NCBI RefSeq assembly: GCF_040939455.1
Contig: NC_134112.1
Coordinates: 63,567,001 to 63,631,000, forward strand
Direction of reading: 5' to 3'
Source of the DNA: Microcebus murinus
Taxonomy: Eukaryota; Chordata; Mammalia; Primates; Cheirogaleidae
Length of the DNA stretch: 64,000 nucleotides
A model generated the notes under the pieces. The model worked only from the letters and a program-made list of their open reading frames with translations. It had not been told where the DNA came from and did no database searches. A program made the position numbers and the translations under genes. Below, piece after piece: positions 16,508 to 28,757 of this stretch; the stretch's first letter is position 1, and every line of letters begins with the position of its first letter.

Positions 16508-17145
16508 GTTTGTACTCCAGGCACTGACATAATCCCTTTCAAATACTATTAACAGATTTGATACTGTGAAAGGGCCTAGGTCTGGGGTGTTTCATTATCC
16601 ACTCAAACCTTAACTGTATCTATTTTTTTTTTCTTTGATATTTTAAGTCTATTAAGAAAAAAGGCAAGGGCAGGAGTGGATCTAAGTTTCTTGGGGCCTA
16701 GAGCAGGTATAAGAAAACAATACCAAATTACCCAAATAATATTAGGTATGAATGTGAAGATTTATTCAAAATAAGAACAGAAATCCCAAGAAATCACTCA
16801 AACTTTGGAGATTTAGATCCCTTTCTTCTAAGATCTCTTGGAGCAATTTAACAGGAATGCTTCTTGCTAGCAACCTGGCTTTTCCTTTTTACCTAGAACA
16901 CTCAAGTACTCGTGTTCAAAAGGCCCTGTGTATCAAGAGCCCTGAAGTTTAAACTTCATTACCTCTGTATAAATCTTTCTCTAGATAAGGAATGGGAGGG
17001 CAAACTTAATGTAATCAACTTACTAAAAATCTCAAATGGTGTTAATTTTTATTTCATTTTTTTTTTTTGCCTTGCTCTGTTCTTCTTGGCAATCAAATTT
17101 TAAAGTAATATGAATCACCCTTTTTTAAATTTATACTGAGTATAC
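16508..17145. other. Intergenic, nothing recognised
   Basis: A/T-rich unique-looking DNA; no exon, RNA gene or clear repeat seen. Confidence 0.5.
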
Positions 17146-17620
17146 TTGTTTCCTATTAGTGCTATCACATAGTACCACAAACTTCAGGGCTCAAAGCAAC
17201 ACAAATTTATTATCTGATAGTTTTAGAAGTCAGAAGTTCAAAATCAGTCTTACTGAGCTAAAGTCAAAGTGTTAGCAGAGCCGGTTCCTTCAGGAACATT
17301 TTCCAGCTTCTAGAGGTCACCCACATTCCGTGGTCCCTTCCATCTTCAAAGCCAGCAAGGGATGATCAAGTCTTTCTAACATCATCTCACTCTGACACTG
17401 ACTCTTCTGTCTCCCTCTTCCACATTTAAGGAACCTTCTGGTTGCATTAAGCCCATGCAGATAATCCAGAATAATTTCCCTACTTTTGAGCCAGCTGATT
17501 AGCTACCTTAATTCCATCTGCTACCTTAATTCCCCTTTGCCATGTAACTTAACATACTCACAGGTTCTGGGGATTAAAACGTGGATATCTCTGGGAGACC
17601 ATTATTCTGTCTACCACAGG
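17146..17620 (-). repeat. MaLR LTR (MLT1-like)
   Basis: 'tcctattagtgctatcacatagtaccac', 'caacacaaatttattatctgatag' and 'tgcattaagcccatgcagataatccag' are the reversed MLT1 LTR layout. Confidence 0.75.
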
Positions 17621-18141
17621 GAGGGAGTAAGTTATTTGAATGCTAAATACTTTTGAAAATGCTTTTTGCCATCTGATTCCCATAACTTTTTCTTGATTCT
17701 TGATTTGGAGAATTATTTTTAGCGGGACTATCTGTGAGGGAAGCAGAGGCACAGTTCTACATTTCAGAATTGAAAGGGAGCAAGTACTCCCAGCTCAGCA
17801 TGCCCAGAGTCTGCTGCCTTTGGTTTTTCCAAATGAAGGCAGCTGCAGAAAATTTCCAAACACTAGAAAATACCGCCTAAAGAAAGCAGAATTGCAAAAA
17901 GATGGCTGATTGAACACATACTTTTATTCTCTTCTAAACTGCATTTAAACTATAGTATAGTAAAGGAACTTTTTAAAGACATAAACCTACAAGGATAAAG
18001 TGAACATGAGAAGAAATGGCACCAACTTTTTGAAAGCTGCAAAATAGATGAAAAAGTGGTACTGAATTAGAAAAACTGATGAAAAGTTGAATTCTCTTTC
18101 CTCTTGGGGAAAGCCAAGAGCCAAGTCTATTTATTCACTTA

Positions 18142-18431
18142 CTTATTTTGGAGATAGGGTCTTGCTCTGTTGCCCAGATTGGAGTGCAGTGGCATAATCA
18201 TAGCTCACAGTAACCTCAAACTCCTGGGCTCAAGTGATGCTCCCATCTCAGCTGCCCAAAAGTAGGTAGGACTACAGGTATGCATCACCATTCCTAGCTA
18301 ATTTTTAAAATTTTTTGTGGAGATGGAGTCTCACTATATTTTCCAGTCTGGTCTCCAACTCCTGATCTCAATCCTCCAACTTCAGCCTCCCAAACTGCTG
18401 GGATTATTGGCATGAACTGCCATACCCAGCT
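18142..18431 (-). repeat. Old Alu, inverted
   Basis: 'ggagatagggtcttgctctgttgcccag' through 'tgaactgccatacccagc' is a diverged inverted dimer. Confidence 0.9.
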
Positions 18432-18603
18432 GCCAAATCAATTTAAACCACCAAATAATCAAGGCTCAGGCATGAATGGCCCCCTACTCCTAGAAGAGAG
18501 GATCAGGGTGTGCTGGAATAAAGAAGTTTGGTTGAAAATTGTTTGAGAAGCAGTTCAATCCCCACATGTTCCTCTCTTCCCCCAGGTTGTTAGATGATTG
18601 ATT

Positions 18604-18627
18604 GCTCTCTCTCTCTCTCTCTCTCCC
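18604..18627. repeat. (CT)n microsatellite
   Basis: About 12 CT units, uninterrupted. Confidence 0.9.
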
Positions 18628-18694
18628 AGCAGAAGATAGGTTTCCTCATTAAAGAGGGTAAGGCAGAGTTTCTGTTTTAATAAATGAAAAACAG

Positions 18695-19008
<314 letters not shown>

Positions 19009-19551
19009 GGGCTAAGTAAATGATGATGAATACTAAATGTAGAACTTCTTCCTCAACCAAGAATGATGACATCCACTTCTTTACTTCCATACAGAACATC
19101 AAATGAGTCTTCTTTATGTGGAAATCTTTCAGACCCAAGAGGAAAGAACTAAAGATACTCACATGGATGTTGACATCAGGGATTTCCCTAAAAAAGACCC
19201 AGGCTAGCCTAACAAACAGGAAATCTCACCATGAACAAGCCTCACCCACTCACTCAGAGCTTCCAGGCAGCTCTTGAGGCCCCCACTTCTAAATATGAGG
19301 AGGCAATTGAGCACAAAGAGATCTGAGAAAAACCTGAACAGAAAAAAAATGTAGTGAAAATAGAAAGTATGCAGGAAGAAGAATAACAAAACTCTCAATG
19401 TCTTCAGAGAGGTCACGAATTCTTATTTCAATGTACTCATGAAGTCAGAATTGGAAACTATAAAAAAATTTTCAGAAAATGAAAAAGAGCCCTTAGGAAA
19501 AAAACAGAAAAAGGGCCCAGTAACCCCCCAGCATGATGCCTGAAAATAGAC

Positions 19552-19950
19552 TGTCTTAGTCCATTTGTGTTGCTATAACAAAATAGCTGAGACTGAGTCA
19601 TTTATAAAGAACAGAAATTTATTTTCTCACAGTTCTAGAGGCTGGGGAGTTCGAGATCAAGGGGCTGGCAGGTTCAGTTGTCTGATGAGGGCTGCTCTTT
19701 GCTTCCAAGATAGCGCCCTGAATGCTGCATTCCCCAGAGGGGAGGAGTGCTGTGTCCCCACATGGCAGAAAGCAGAAGGGCAAAGAGGGTTAGACTCCCT
19801 CCACCAAGCTCTTTCATAAGAGCACCTAATCCCAAGGAGAAGTGCTCTTATCACCTAATAACCTTTTAAAGGACCCACCCCTTAATACCATCACCTTGGC
19901 CATTGAGTTTCAACCCATGAATTTTGGAGGGGACACATTCCAACCATAGT
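19552..19950 (-). repeat. MaLR LTR (MST/MLT-like)
   Basis: Reads 'ctgtcttagtccatttgtgttgctataac', 'acagaaatttattttctcacagttctagag', 'ggagaagtgctcttatcacc' and 'gaattttggaggggacacattcc'. This is a nearly complete reversed MaLR LTR inserted into the LINE relic around it. Confidence 0.82.
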
Positions 19951-20650
19951 ATGGATTCATGCCAGTGAACTGGGTTCAAAGAGAAGATTCTAGAAGTTTC
20001 CAGAAAACACAACACACAAAAGTTAGGGGATCTGAATAAGTTCAGATTTCTCAAAAGGAACTGTGGAACATAGAATACAGTAGAACAATGCTTTCAAAAT
20101 TCTGAGGGAAAATTATTTCCAACCCAGTATTCTATAGTCAGTCAAGTAGCAAATCAAGTATGGGTGAGGAATAAAAACATTTTTAAAGACTTGCATATTC
20201 TCAAAAACTTTACCTCCCACACACCCTTTCTCAGGAAGCTAGTGGATAAAAGATGTGCTCTACCTGAAGGAATGAGTAAACCAAGAAAGAGGAAGACAGT
20301 AACCAGGAAGAAGGAGATCCACACAGGGGAGAGGCAAAAGGAATCCACAGGATGTTGGTAAAGGGAGAATGTTAGCTGAGAAGCAGCTCAGATGACTCTG
20401 GGAGAGGCTTTTTTCTAGAAGACAAAAATCAGATGCTTGATGTGACTGAACATACTGAAAGGAGACATAGGTATAAGCTGGGGGAGAATTTGGGATTCAA
20501 TAGTGATAAGCATTAGGAGTCATAGTAAACAAAGCTAATAATACAAGATGAAACAAACAAAAAATAAGAAAATTAAAACTCAAGAGAACATACAAAAAAA
20601 AAAGAGCCTAGGAAATAAATACCAATTTATCACATAGCTCCATTCCGAAT

Positions 20651-21559
20651 AGAAAACAGAATTATAATAATGCAAATGCTATCAATCTAACCAAAATTGT
20701 GATTCTATATTGGGAGGATGGAGAAATGTGAGGCTGCAAAGGTTTGATAGTGGTGGGACCACAGTAAAGAGAGCTAAATCCTCATCTCACAAAGTAAGAA
20801 ATGCATGAATTTAGAGATAAAGACATACCTACCAAAAAATAAGCCAAAGGATTTCAGAGTGCTTTTCCTTTGGAAAAGGAAACTGGGTGAAGTGGCTGCG
20901 TCTGTGATTTCTCTTATTCACCTTGTAAAACTAGTTGATTCCATAAATTATAAGGCTGATAAAATTTTCAAAGACATTTTAAAAGCAATATTGCTGAATT
21001 AAGTACCTTATTTTACTTTTCTGGAAACACTGTGCAGATTAATGAGATGTTTATAATACATTATGAGCTCTTTGGAAGGAAAAAATTCTTATTTAGACTT
21101 TATATAGGTCCTTAGCTCATATTAGCATTTTCATTATTTCTAGTGTAATTATATTAACATTTCACTAGCATATGGCTTTGTCTTTTCTAGAACTCTAATT
21201 AAGTTTAAATAAGATGTATGCCACTGGGAATCTCTATTTACCCTTGTTAAACACTCTTCCTATTTGATTATAATTCCACCTACTAATTCCTTCTGGTTTT
21301 TGCCTCCCAAACCATTTTTAATTTTTATGACTCAAATACAATTTGAACTGGCCCAGCAAATCATTTACAAGGTTGAGGTGTAAGATAAATTGGCAAACTA
21401 AATGGAAAAGAAGACAACCATTGGGTAGAAAACAGAGACCAAGCTTACCTCAGTTGATCAGTTTATTAAAAGAACTCATACTTTTCATAAGTACTCACTG
21501 TGTGCTAGGTTCTAATTGCTTTACCTACTCCTGTGCTATGAATATTTTTCCAATTCACT
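20651..21559. other. Intergenic, nothing recognised
   Basis: A/T-rich; no exon, RNA gene or assignable repeat. Confidence 0.5.
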
Positions 21560-21750
21560 TTAAGTATTTTTAGGCACCTACTATACACTGAGCATTGTGA
21601 TAAGAACAGCCAACATTCCTTGAGTACTTAGCATGTGCTAGAGTCTAATTGCTTTACTTGCTTCTTGCCCTTTAATGACTGAAGCAACCCTATGAAGCAG
21701 ATATGAATATCATCCCCAATTTGCAGATGAGGAAAATGAGACATAGAGAG
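21560..21750 (+). repeat. MIR SINE, left part (split by ERV)
   Basis: 'ttccttgagtacttagcatgtgctagag', 'gcaaccctatgaagcagatatgaatatcatccccaatttgcagatgagg' and 'aatgagacatagagag' form the body of a MIR. The MIR 3' part resumes at 31521, after the provirus. Confidence 0.85.
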
Positions 21751-22312
21751 TGTGAAAATAAATACAATTTAAAAGCTATTGGAACCATAAAACTCTGTAA
21801 GCCTTGAGAGAGATGTGACTGTGATCTGAGACATGTAGTTGTAATTTCTGCTTCCTAAATTATAGATTAACTCTCCTCATTGTTCTTGTTTTGTAAATGA
21901 CTAGGAGAGACCAGGGGTCGGACTTCCTCCCCTTCTAATCACTGATCTCTGTAGTAGAATTAACTGCCTCCTTTATTATCCTGTATCTAACCCAGACCAG
22001 ATGGTGCAAAAGGCCCCATAACTGTTACATCTTCAGTGTAGAATGTTACATATACCTTTGCAGAAAAGAAAACGATCACCTCGACTAATCAAATTACTAT
22101 AACCATGTATTAAACCTCATACAGAAAGATGTTGAAATTCTGTTAAGCTTCCCAAACCTTATCTATAGAAATGACCCCCAACTTCTACACTGCAGAACAC
22201 TGACTTCCACTGTTCAGAATCTGTGCTTCCTGAGTGACTATGCTCAAACTTTGCACTTGAATAAACACGCTTGAAATCAAATTCTGACTGTTTTTATTAT
22301 TTTAGGTTGACA
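21751..22312 (+). repeat. ERV 5' LTR
   Basis: 562 bp, begins TGTGAAAATAAATAC and ends GGTTGACA (TG...CA). Polyadenylation signal AATAAA at 22260-22265. Colinear with the 3' LTR throughout. Confidence 0.93.
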
Positions 22313-22315
22313 TTT

Positions 22316-22333
22316 TGTCGACCATGAAGGGAC
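22316..22333 (+). promoter_or_regulatory. ERV primer-binding site (tRNA-Arg type)
   Basis: TGTCGACCATGAAGGGAC, three bases after the LTR. It matches the complement of the 3' end of tRNA-Arg (TCG anticodon, with CCA) at 16 of 18 positions, from my memory of the tRNA sequence. Arg primers are used by several class I ERVs. Confidence 0.75.
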
Positions 22334-24960
22334 TTGAAGCAAGCCACTCATGACCCCTGCCACTCCACCAGCAATCCGGGCCTTGGTATCAGGATGAATG
22401 GCTCTTGTTTACCTGACCTTGCTGGAGTTGGCCTGGTCTCTGGTGAGATTCCTCTTGGCTTTTAAATCTCCCAGGTTTTGGTTGAGTTTCAGACTTTATT
22501 CAAGCAACCTGATTCCATGGAGCTAGAATTGAAGCTCTGCCTTAAGACAAGGTAACAGTTTTTTGTTTTGTTTTTTTTTTTTTTGAGACAGAGTCTCACT
22601 CTGTTGCCCGGCTAGAGTGCCATGGCAACAGCCAGGTCACTGCAACCTCAAACTCCTGGGTTCAAGCAATCCTTCTGCCTCAGCCTCCGGAGTAGCTGGG
22701 ACTACAGGCATGTGTCACCATGCCTGGCTAATTTTTTTTCTATATATTTTTAGTTGTCTGACTAATTTATTTCTATTTTTAGTAGAAACAGGGATCTCGC
22801 TCTTGCTCTGGCTGCTCTCAAACTCCTGACCTCGAGCGATCCTCCTGCCTCAGCCTCTCAGAGTGCGAGGATTATAAGTGTGAGCCACCACGCCCAGCCA
22901 GAGTACTGTTTTTTGTTCCTAGAGATTCTGCTGTTTGCAGATTTGTGATTTTCAGTTTTCTCTGAGGTAAAGGGTTGTTTGTTGAACTACCCATTGGAGT
23001 TTGTACAGCCTTTTCTCTCATTCACATTGTTGTTAGGGAAGGAAATAGGTTGTTTCTCTGAGAAGAGGAAGTGAATGTTTGTGCTTATGCAAAATTTGTA
23101 ATTAAAAAATTTGTAATTAAAAAAAACTGGCTGAACTCTGAAGCTTGGTTCATCTGGCATATCTAAAGTCCCTTTTTGAGTGACTAAAACCAATGAAAAG
23201 CTTTCTCTGAGGATGAAAATAAGCCCTGAAGATAATGGACACTCTTCCTCTTGGCTGAAAGGCACCTTAGGTGTCTCGCTGGCTCCTTGTCTGAGCTCAT
23301 TGCTCATGACATGCAATGGTCCCACAGGGAATCCCCAAAGAAGAACATACAGGGAATCTTCCTTAACCTTGTGGGCACATATGAAGGGCTGATCTACTGC
23401 CTTAAGTACCCGAGGTTCCTGGGTTTCCCTGGGACACGTATGTAATAAGGGAGAAGCAACTCAGGGGTGACACCTTGAGGAGTAATCCCCATTACGCAGC
23501 ACCCTAGAATCATTGCATCTTTCTTTTTCAGTCTTTGTTCACTTAAAAAGAGAATCCAAATTATGAGCAATCATTTATCTAAAACTGAGTCTTCCTCCAT
23601 AAGAGAGATCCACTTTTAGAAACTCTAGCTGGATTCATGTACGATACTTATGGTGCCACCTCCTATCAATATCTAGAAAAATGATCTTCATCTATGAAGA
23701 CCCCCAACTATAATGGCCAAAATGGAGTGCCTTTGAAATACCTAACTCAGTTTATTTGTGTGCATAATTAGAAAAAAGTTAGCTCTTAAATTAAGTAAAG
23801 TAATTGGGAGAGTTACTTTCAGTGATACTCAGAAGCATCCAAAATAGGCTCTGACAAAGTTCTTTCCCTGCAGGAAAGAAAAATTTAAAACTCTCTAAAA
23901 CCATTTCTGAATTAAAACTGTTGAAGTTTCTTCTTCCCCTCCATCCTTCCCCATCTCTTTATCCCACCTTGCCCAGACTTGCCTTCTTTTCCTCCTCGTT
24001 CCCTTCCTCCCACTCCCGCTATTTTAGCTCCATTTTGTGAGCAGCCAGTATCTCGTAGGGGAGAAGCTGCCTTAGTTGATCAACTGTGGTCAAAGGTAGA
24101 ACTTAGAGGCATTATAAGGAATTTCTTGATCCTCATCAGAACCCTATTGGTTTTGCCAGGGAATTTGAACTAAATATTTCATCTTATGACCCTTGTTTTT
24201 CTGATTTGTATCAACTACTTCACATGTTGGTATCAGAAAGTAAAGCTAAGGATTGGATAGCTAATGCACATTGGACGAACCCCTTGGAAGACTTTCAGAA
24301 ATTTTTAGACGATTATAGCTGTGCCCATAAGGTTGCAAAGGCTTTGCTCAAAGCCATCCCTTTAGACTTCCAAAGAGTGGTAAACTGGAAGAAAATATAA
24401 CCATGTCAACAAAATCTAAGTGAGTCAGTAGTAACGTATTTTGAGAGATTTGAAAATATCTTTAAACAATATTCAGCATTATCTGAAGAGAGTTATGCTA
24501 ATCATCAAAATGATACTCTCAATTCCATTTTCATAAATGGGTCAGATGAAGAATTGGCACTAATAGTAAAAAGACAATGCCATAGTTGGGCTACTTCTCA
24601 AATTATGATTTGGTTAATCTTGCTTGTCAGTTATCTCACACCTTAGCTAAAGAGGAGAGGGAGAGAGAAGCCAAACAAAAGAATCAGGCTAATAAGATTA
24701 TGAATTTGCAACTAAAACAGCTATCCATCCAGTCTTGACCTCCACAATACCCCAGTAAACCTCAGGATGGACCTAACCATCTGTTTTATAATTATTGCAA
24801 AAAGTCTGATCACTTTAAGAAAGAAAGATTGCCAGAAACTAAAACAGAGAGAACAACAGGCAATGAAAGAAGAGAAACAATAGGAGAATTCTGGGGAACG
24901 TAAAGGGACCTTTCCTTTCCTCCTTACTAACACTCTAGGGGAAATAGATATTATTTTAAA
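22334..24960 (+). pseudogene. gag: ERV leader and gag remnant
   Basis: Leader followed by a decayed gag. The clearest part is the capsid region: a 64-codon frame at 24206-24400 containing SESKAKDWIANAHWTNPLED, closed by a TAA. A proline/serine-rich stretch lies at about 23935-24030. At 24784-24828 a nucleocapsid zinc knuckle is still visible as NYCKKSDHFKK, but its first and last cysteines are lost. An inverted Alu (22558-22900) sits in the leader. No long open frame remains. Confidence 0.7.
22558..22900 (-). repeat. Alu in ERV leader
   Basis: Inverted strepsirrhine-type dimer with poly-T start. Flanks show 'gtaacagttttttg' and 'gtactgttttttg', a slightly diverged duplication. Confidence 0.92.
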
Positions 24961-25722
24961 CAAACACAAGCTCTTGTTGACACTGGAGCTGTGTTATCTA
25001 CAATAATTCCTATCTTATTACAAGTCCGATTTCTCAGAGCAAACAAACAATTCAAATGGTTAGTGTCACTACTACTCTGCTATCAGCACAATCTCAGCCT
25101 GTAGATTTTCAGCTAGGTCCTTTACAAGATACTTATGTTTTTTCTCTGAATTCCCTCATCACTCATCCATTTGATAGGAACAGACTTCTTACAGCTAATC
25201 TAAGACTTCTCAGAATACCCGCATTTACTTTTCTTTTTAAAATGAGGTCTCACTCTGTTGCCTGGGCTACAGTGCAGCAGCATCAGCCTAGCTCACTGCA
25301 AGCTCAAACTCCTGGGCTCAAACAATCCTCCTACCTCAGCCTCCTGAGTACCTGGGACTACAGGCATGCACCACCACACCCAGCTATTTTTTCTATTTTT
25401 TGTAGAGATGGGGTCTCACTCTTGCTCAGGCTGGTCTCAAACTCGTGGCCTCAAGCAATCTTCCCACCTCAGCCTCCCAAAGTGCTACTGTGCCTGGCCA
25501 CATTTCTTATTCCCAAAAGGGAGAAATTTATCTAGGTTTAGACAACAAAATTGAATTATTAGCTATAATGAATTTTTCAGAATCTTGTTCTCTTTATTCA
25601 GAAATTGCAATTCATATTGCCATAGAGGACATAATTATTGAGTGATGAAGAATTATGAAAATTGCTAAAGGCAGTACCTGATCAATTATGGTCAGTCTTC
25701 CACTGATATTGGAAAAATTTTC
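24961..25722 (+). pseudogene. pro: ERV protease remnant, split by Alu
   Basis: The retroviral aspartic protease signature is present as ALVDTGAV, with DTGA at 24979-24990. The downstream frame is broken, then interrupted by an inverted Alu at 25230-25500. After the Alu the frame resumes as protease/Pol junction sequence with stops. Confidence 0.75.
25230..25500 (-). repeat. Alu in ERV pro
   Basis: Inverted older Alu, 'aaaatgaggtctcactctgttgcc' through 'ctactgtgcctggcc'. It supplies most of the 159-codon frame at 25056-25535, which is therefore not a gene. Confidence 0.9.
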
Positions 25723-26870
25723 TTGGCCGGCCCAATCAAAGTTCATATAGACCCATCAAAACCTCTTCTAAACCTTAAACAATACCCTTTAAAACCAGAA
25801 GCTTTAGAAAGAATAAGGCCTATAATTCTAGACTATATGAAAAGAGGTATGATTATTCCCTGTACAAGTCCATGTAACACTCCAATGCTTCCTGTAAGAA
25901 AACCAAATGGTAGAGGATGGAGGTTTGTATAGGATCTGAGAGCAATTAACAACTTAGTCATTACTCGCCGTCTAGAATTGTCAAACCTCCATACATTGTT
26001 GACTGTCTCCCTACTAAAGGTGAGTTCTTTACTATGATATATTTATGTAGTGCATTCTTATTCCTATGCATAAAGATAGTCAATTTCTCTTTATTTTCAC
26101 TTGGGAAGACAGACAATACACAGGGACAGTCATGCCTCAGGAATTCACTGAGAGCCAAATTTGCTTTTCACAAATATGAAAAGCACATCTGAGATAGTGA
26201 TGTCTTTAAGAAATCCGTTTTAATACAACGTGTGGATAATATGCTTCACTGCTCAGAGGGTAGGCAAGCCTTCATAGAAGATTGGATTCACTAGTTATAA
26301 CAATTAGCCTTACAGGGACACAAGACCTCAAAATAAAAACTTCAGTTTTGTCAAAAACATGTAAGATATTTGGGTTATGTAATATCCAAGGAAGGTCTTT
26401 TTGTCCACCCAAATAGGCTAAAAAGAATATTGGCCTTCTCTACCCCAAAAACTAAGAAGCTACCCAGAGGATTTGGGGGACTAGTAGTATGCCATAGAAA
26501 TTGCATTCTACACTTTTCTTTAAAAACTCAACCTTTATATAATCTTTTAAAAGAAGATAAGCCAGACTTCCCGTGATTGAGGAGAATCAGTTAACATTGG
26601 AAGAAATTTAAAACAGCCTTATAGATGCCCCAGTTTTAGAACATCCATATTATAATATTCCATTTTCATTGTTCATGAAAATCAGGGAAACACATTAGGC
26701 ATCCTGACACAAAAACATGGAGACCAAAACAGACTTATAGTACACTATAGTCAGCCACAGGACACTGTGGCTAAAGGACTGCCATCTTGCATGAGAGCAA
26801 TGGCCACCACTGCTCTGTTAGTAGAGCAACTGAAAAAACAGTGACGGGATATCCGCTCACTGTCTTTGCT
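25723..26870 (+). pseudogene. pol: ERV reverse transcriptase and RNase H remnant
   Basis: The amino end of RT is well kept: a 69-codon frame with KVHIDPSKPLLNLKQYPLKP and KPNGRGWRFV, then a TAG at 25930-25932 inside the conserved motif. Further on, IPMHKDSQF-type and GYVISKEGLFVHPNRL text is readable across frame changes. The catalytic box at 26226-26240 reads QRVDN, so the aromatic residue and the second aspartate are both altered. RNase H-like text with HYSQPQDTVAKGLPSC follows at about 26730-26790. Non-functional. Confidence 0.88.
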
Positions 26871-27305
26871 TCACATTCTGTGGGAGCACTTCTAAATTCA
26901 TAGCACACTCAACATTATTCTGTGAGCAGATTAGCTTCTTAAAGTAGTCCTTCTCTCTGTACCTCACATTACGATCTGCAGTATTCTAAACTGCCACTCT
27001 TCTGCCTCTGCCATCAGATGAGGCCCTGCACAATTGCATAAATCTTAACTGACCAGCTTCTCTCTCCTAGAATGAACCTGTAAGAAACTCCCCTTACTAT
27101 GGCTATTTGCTTTACAGACAAATGTTACTTAAAGGATGAAGGTATGGCATGAACCAAACAACTCGCCTATACTTCCTGTTGAATTATAGTCATCGTTTTT
27201 AACCTATGTACATGATTGAACTCGTTAAAGCCCTAATAAAATGGTTACTTGGGGAAAACAATATTTTTTGAAACCACCTCTAACTAGAGTTTGTAAGGTG
27301 TACAA

Positions 27306-27790
27306 TTGCTGTCTCATCTGCCCAACAACCCAGGGAAACCTTTACACAGTTCCCAAGGACATTTTCCTTTATTCGAAGGCCACTTTGAAGTCTGGCAGTT
27401 AGATTTTATTCAGCTGCCACCATCACAAAGATACAAGTATGTTCTAGTGATGATTTGCATGTTTTCTCATTGGGTAGAAGCATTTCCGTGCAGAAGAGTG
27501 TCTGCCTTATCAGTAAGTAAAATTCTTTTAGAAAAGATTATTCTGACCCAGGAAGTTCCTTTAGAACTCCACAGTGCCTGAGGTAACTCATTTTACCAGA
27601 CTGATAATCCAATCAGTATATAAAATTTGGCCCACCCTCCAACACTTTCATTTTATTGTGCATATCATCCCCAATCATCTGGATTGGTAGAGTGTACAAG
27701 TGGAATAATTTAAGACTCAATTGGCAAAAATAACAGAAGTTTTTAAGATTCCATGAATGAAGACTCTTCCATTTGTTTTGCTTAAGGTAA
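27306..27790 (+). pseudogene. pol: ERV integrase remnant
   Basis: A 91-codon frame contains FEVWQLDFIQLPPSQRYKY and SHWVEAFPCRRVSALSV, which fit the start of the integrase core with its first catalytic Asp. A TGA at 27579-27581 ends the frame just before the region of the second catalytic Asp ('tttaccagactgataatcc' follows). Defective. Confidence 0.85.
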
Positions 27791-27953
27791 GGTCAACCTC
27801 TTTCAGAGAACGTCAGTTGCTCTCATTTGAAATAATAACTGGCAGACCTATGAATCTGTCCCTAGAAAAGTGTAACTCCTTAACTGTAAGGAGGATATGT
27901 ATTCCTTTACTGTTCTAACCTTATGAAATAGTTAACTAAGAATTATAATCTAA

Positions 27954-28290
27954 GGCCGGGCGCTGTGGCTCATGCCTGTAATCCTAGCTCTTGGGAGGCC
28001 GAGGCGGGCGGATTGCTCAAGGTCAGGAGTTCAAAACCAGCCTGAGCAAGAGCGAGACCCCGTCTCTACTATAAATAGAAAGAAATTAATTGGCCAACTG
28101 ATATATATATAAAAAATTAGCCGGGCATGGTGGCGCATGCCTGTAGTCCCAGCTATTCGGGAGGCTGAGGCAGAAGGATCACTCGAGCCCAGGAGTTTGA
28201 GGTTGCTGTGAGCTAGGCTGACGCCACGGCACTCACTCTAGCCTGGACAACAAAGCGAGACTCTGTCTCAAAAAAAAAAAAAAAAAAAAA
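27954..28290 (+). repeat. Alu in ERV, young, perfect TSD
   Basis: Dimer of the lemur type. Exact duplication aagaattataatcta at 27938-27952 and 28291-28305. Confidence 0.96.
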
Positions 28291-28405
28291 AAGAATTATA
28301 ATCTAGTGAAAGACTCTTTTCTTAGTGGGCTCCCAGGAAACAAAGGATTCAACACTCACAATTTTCAACCAAGATATTTTATCTACTGGAAACAATGTCT
28401 TTTAA

Positions 28406-28753
28406 CCACTTTGGTACCAACGTCAACTGTAGTAGACAGCCACAGATGAACACACACAACGACTTTAGCCAACAGCCGTGATATGACTTTGCTAATTTTT
28501 CATTTATCAAAATAAAATTGTGAACATTTAAAAATAACGTAATGAAAACATATATGTACATGTTACCTATTCTGATTTACATGACAAGTAAAGCTGCCTG
28601 TAAAGTAAAACAAGCTTTCAGTGCTTTAAAGCTTTCCTCATCACACAAGAGCAAAACGGATCCGTCGTCAATGCACAGCACAAACTATCGTGTGGACTAT
28701 GAATGCCGGCTGTGGGCGAGGTTTCGCAGCCGGTGAGCGCCAGACCAAAGTGC
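28406..28753. mobile_element. Non-autonomous piggyBac element (MITE), copy 2, in ERV
   Basis: 348-bp relative of 12406-12825, flanked by TTAA at 28402-28405 and 28754-28757. Ends CCACTTTGGTACC and, inverted, GCACTTTGGTCTGG. Compared with copy 1 it lacks about 70 bp near the left end, where copy 1 has its internal duplication. It sits inside the retroviral env region, so it transposed after the provirus integrated. Confidence 0.85.
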
Positions 28754-28757
28754 TTAA

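Noticed and set aside
25056..25535. 159-codon ORF
   Set aside because: Mostly inverted Alu read through, sitting in ERV protease.
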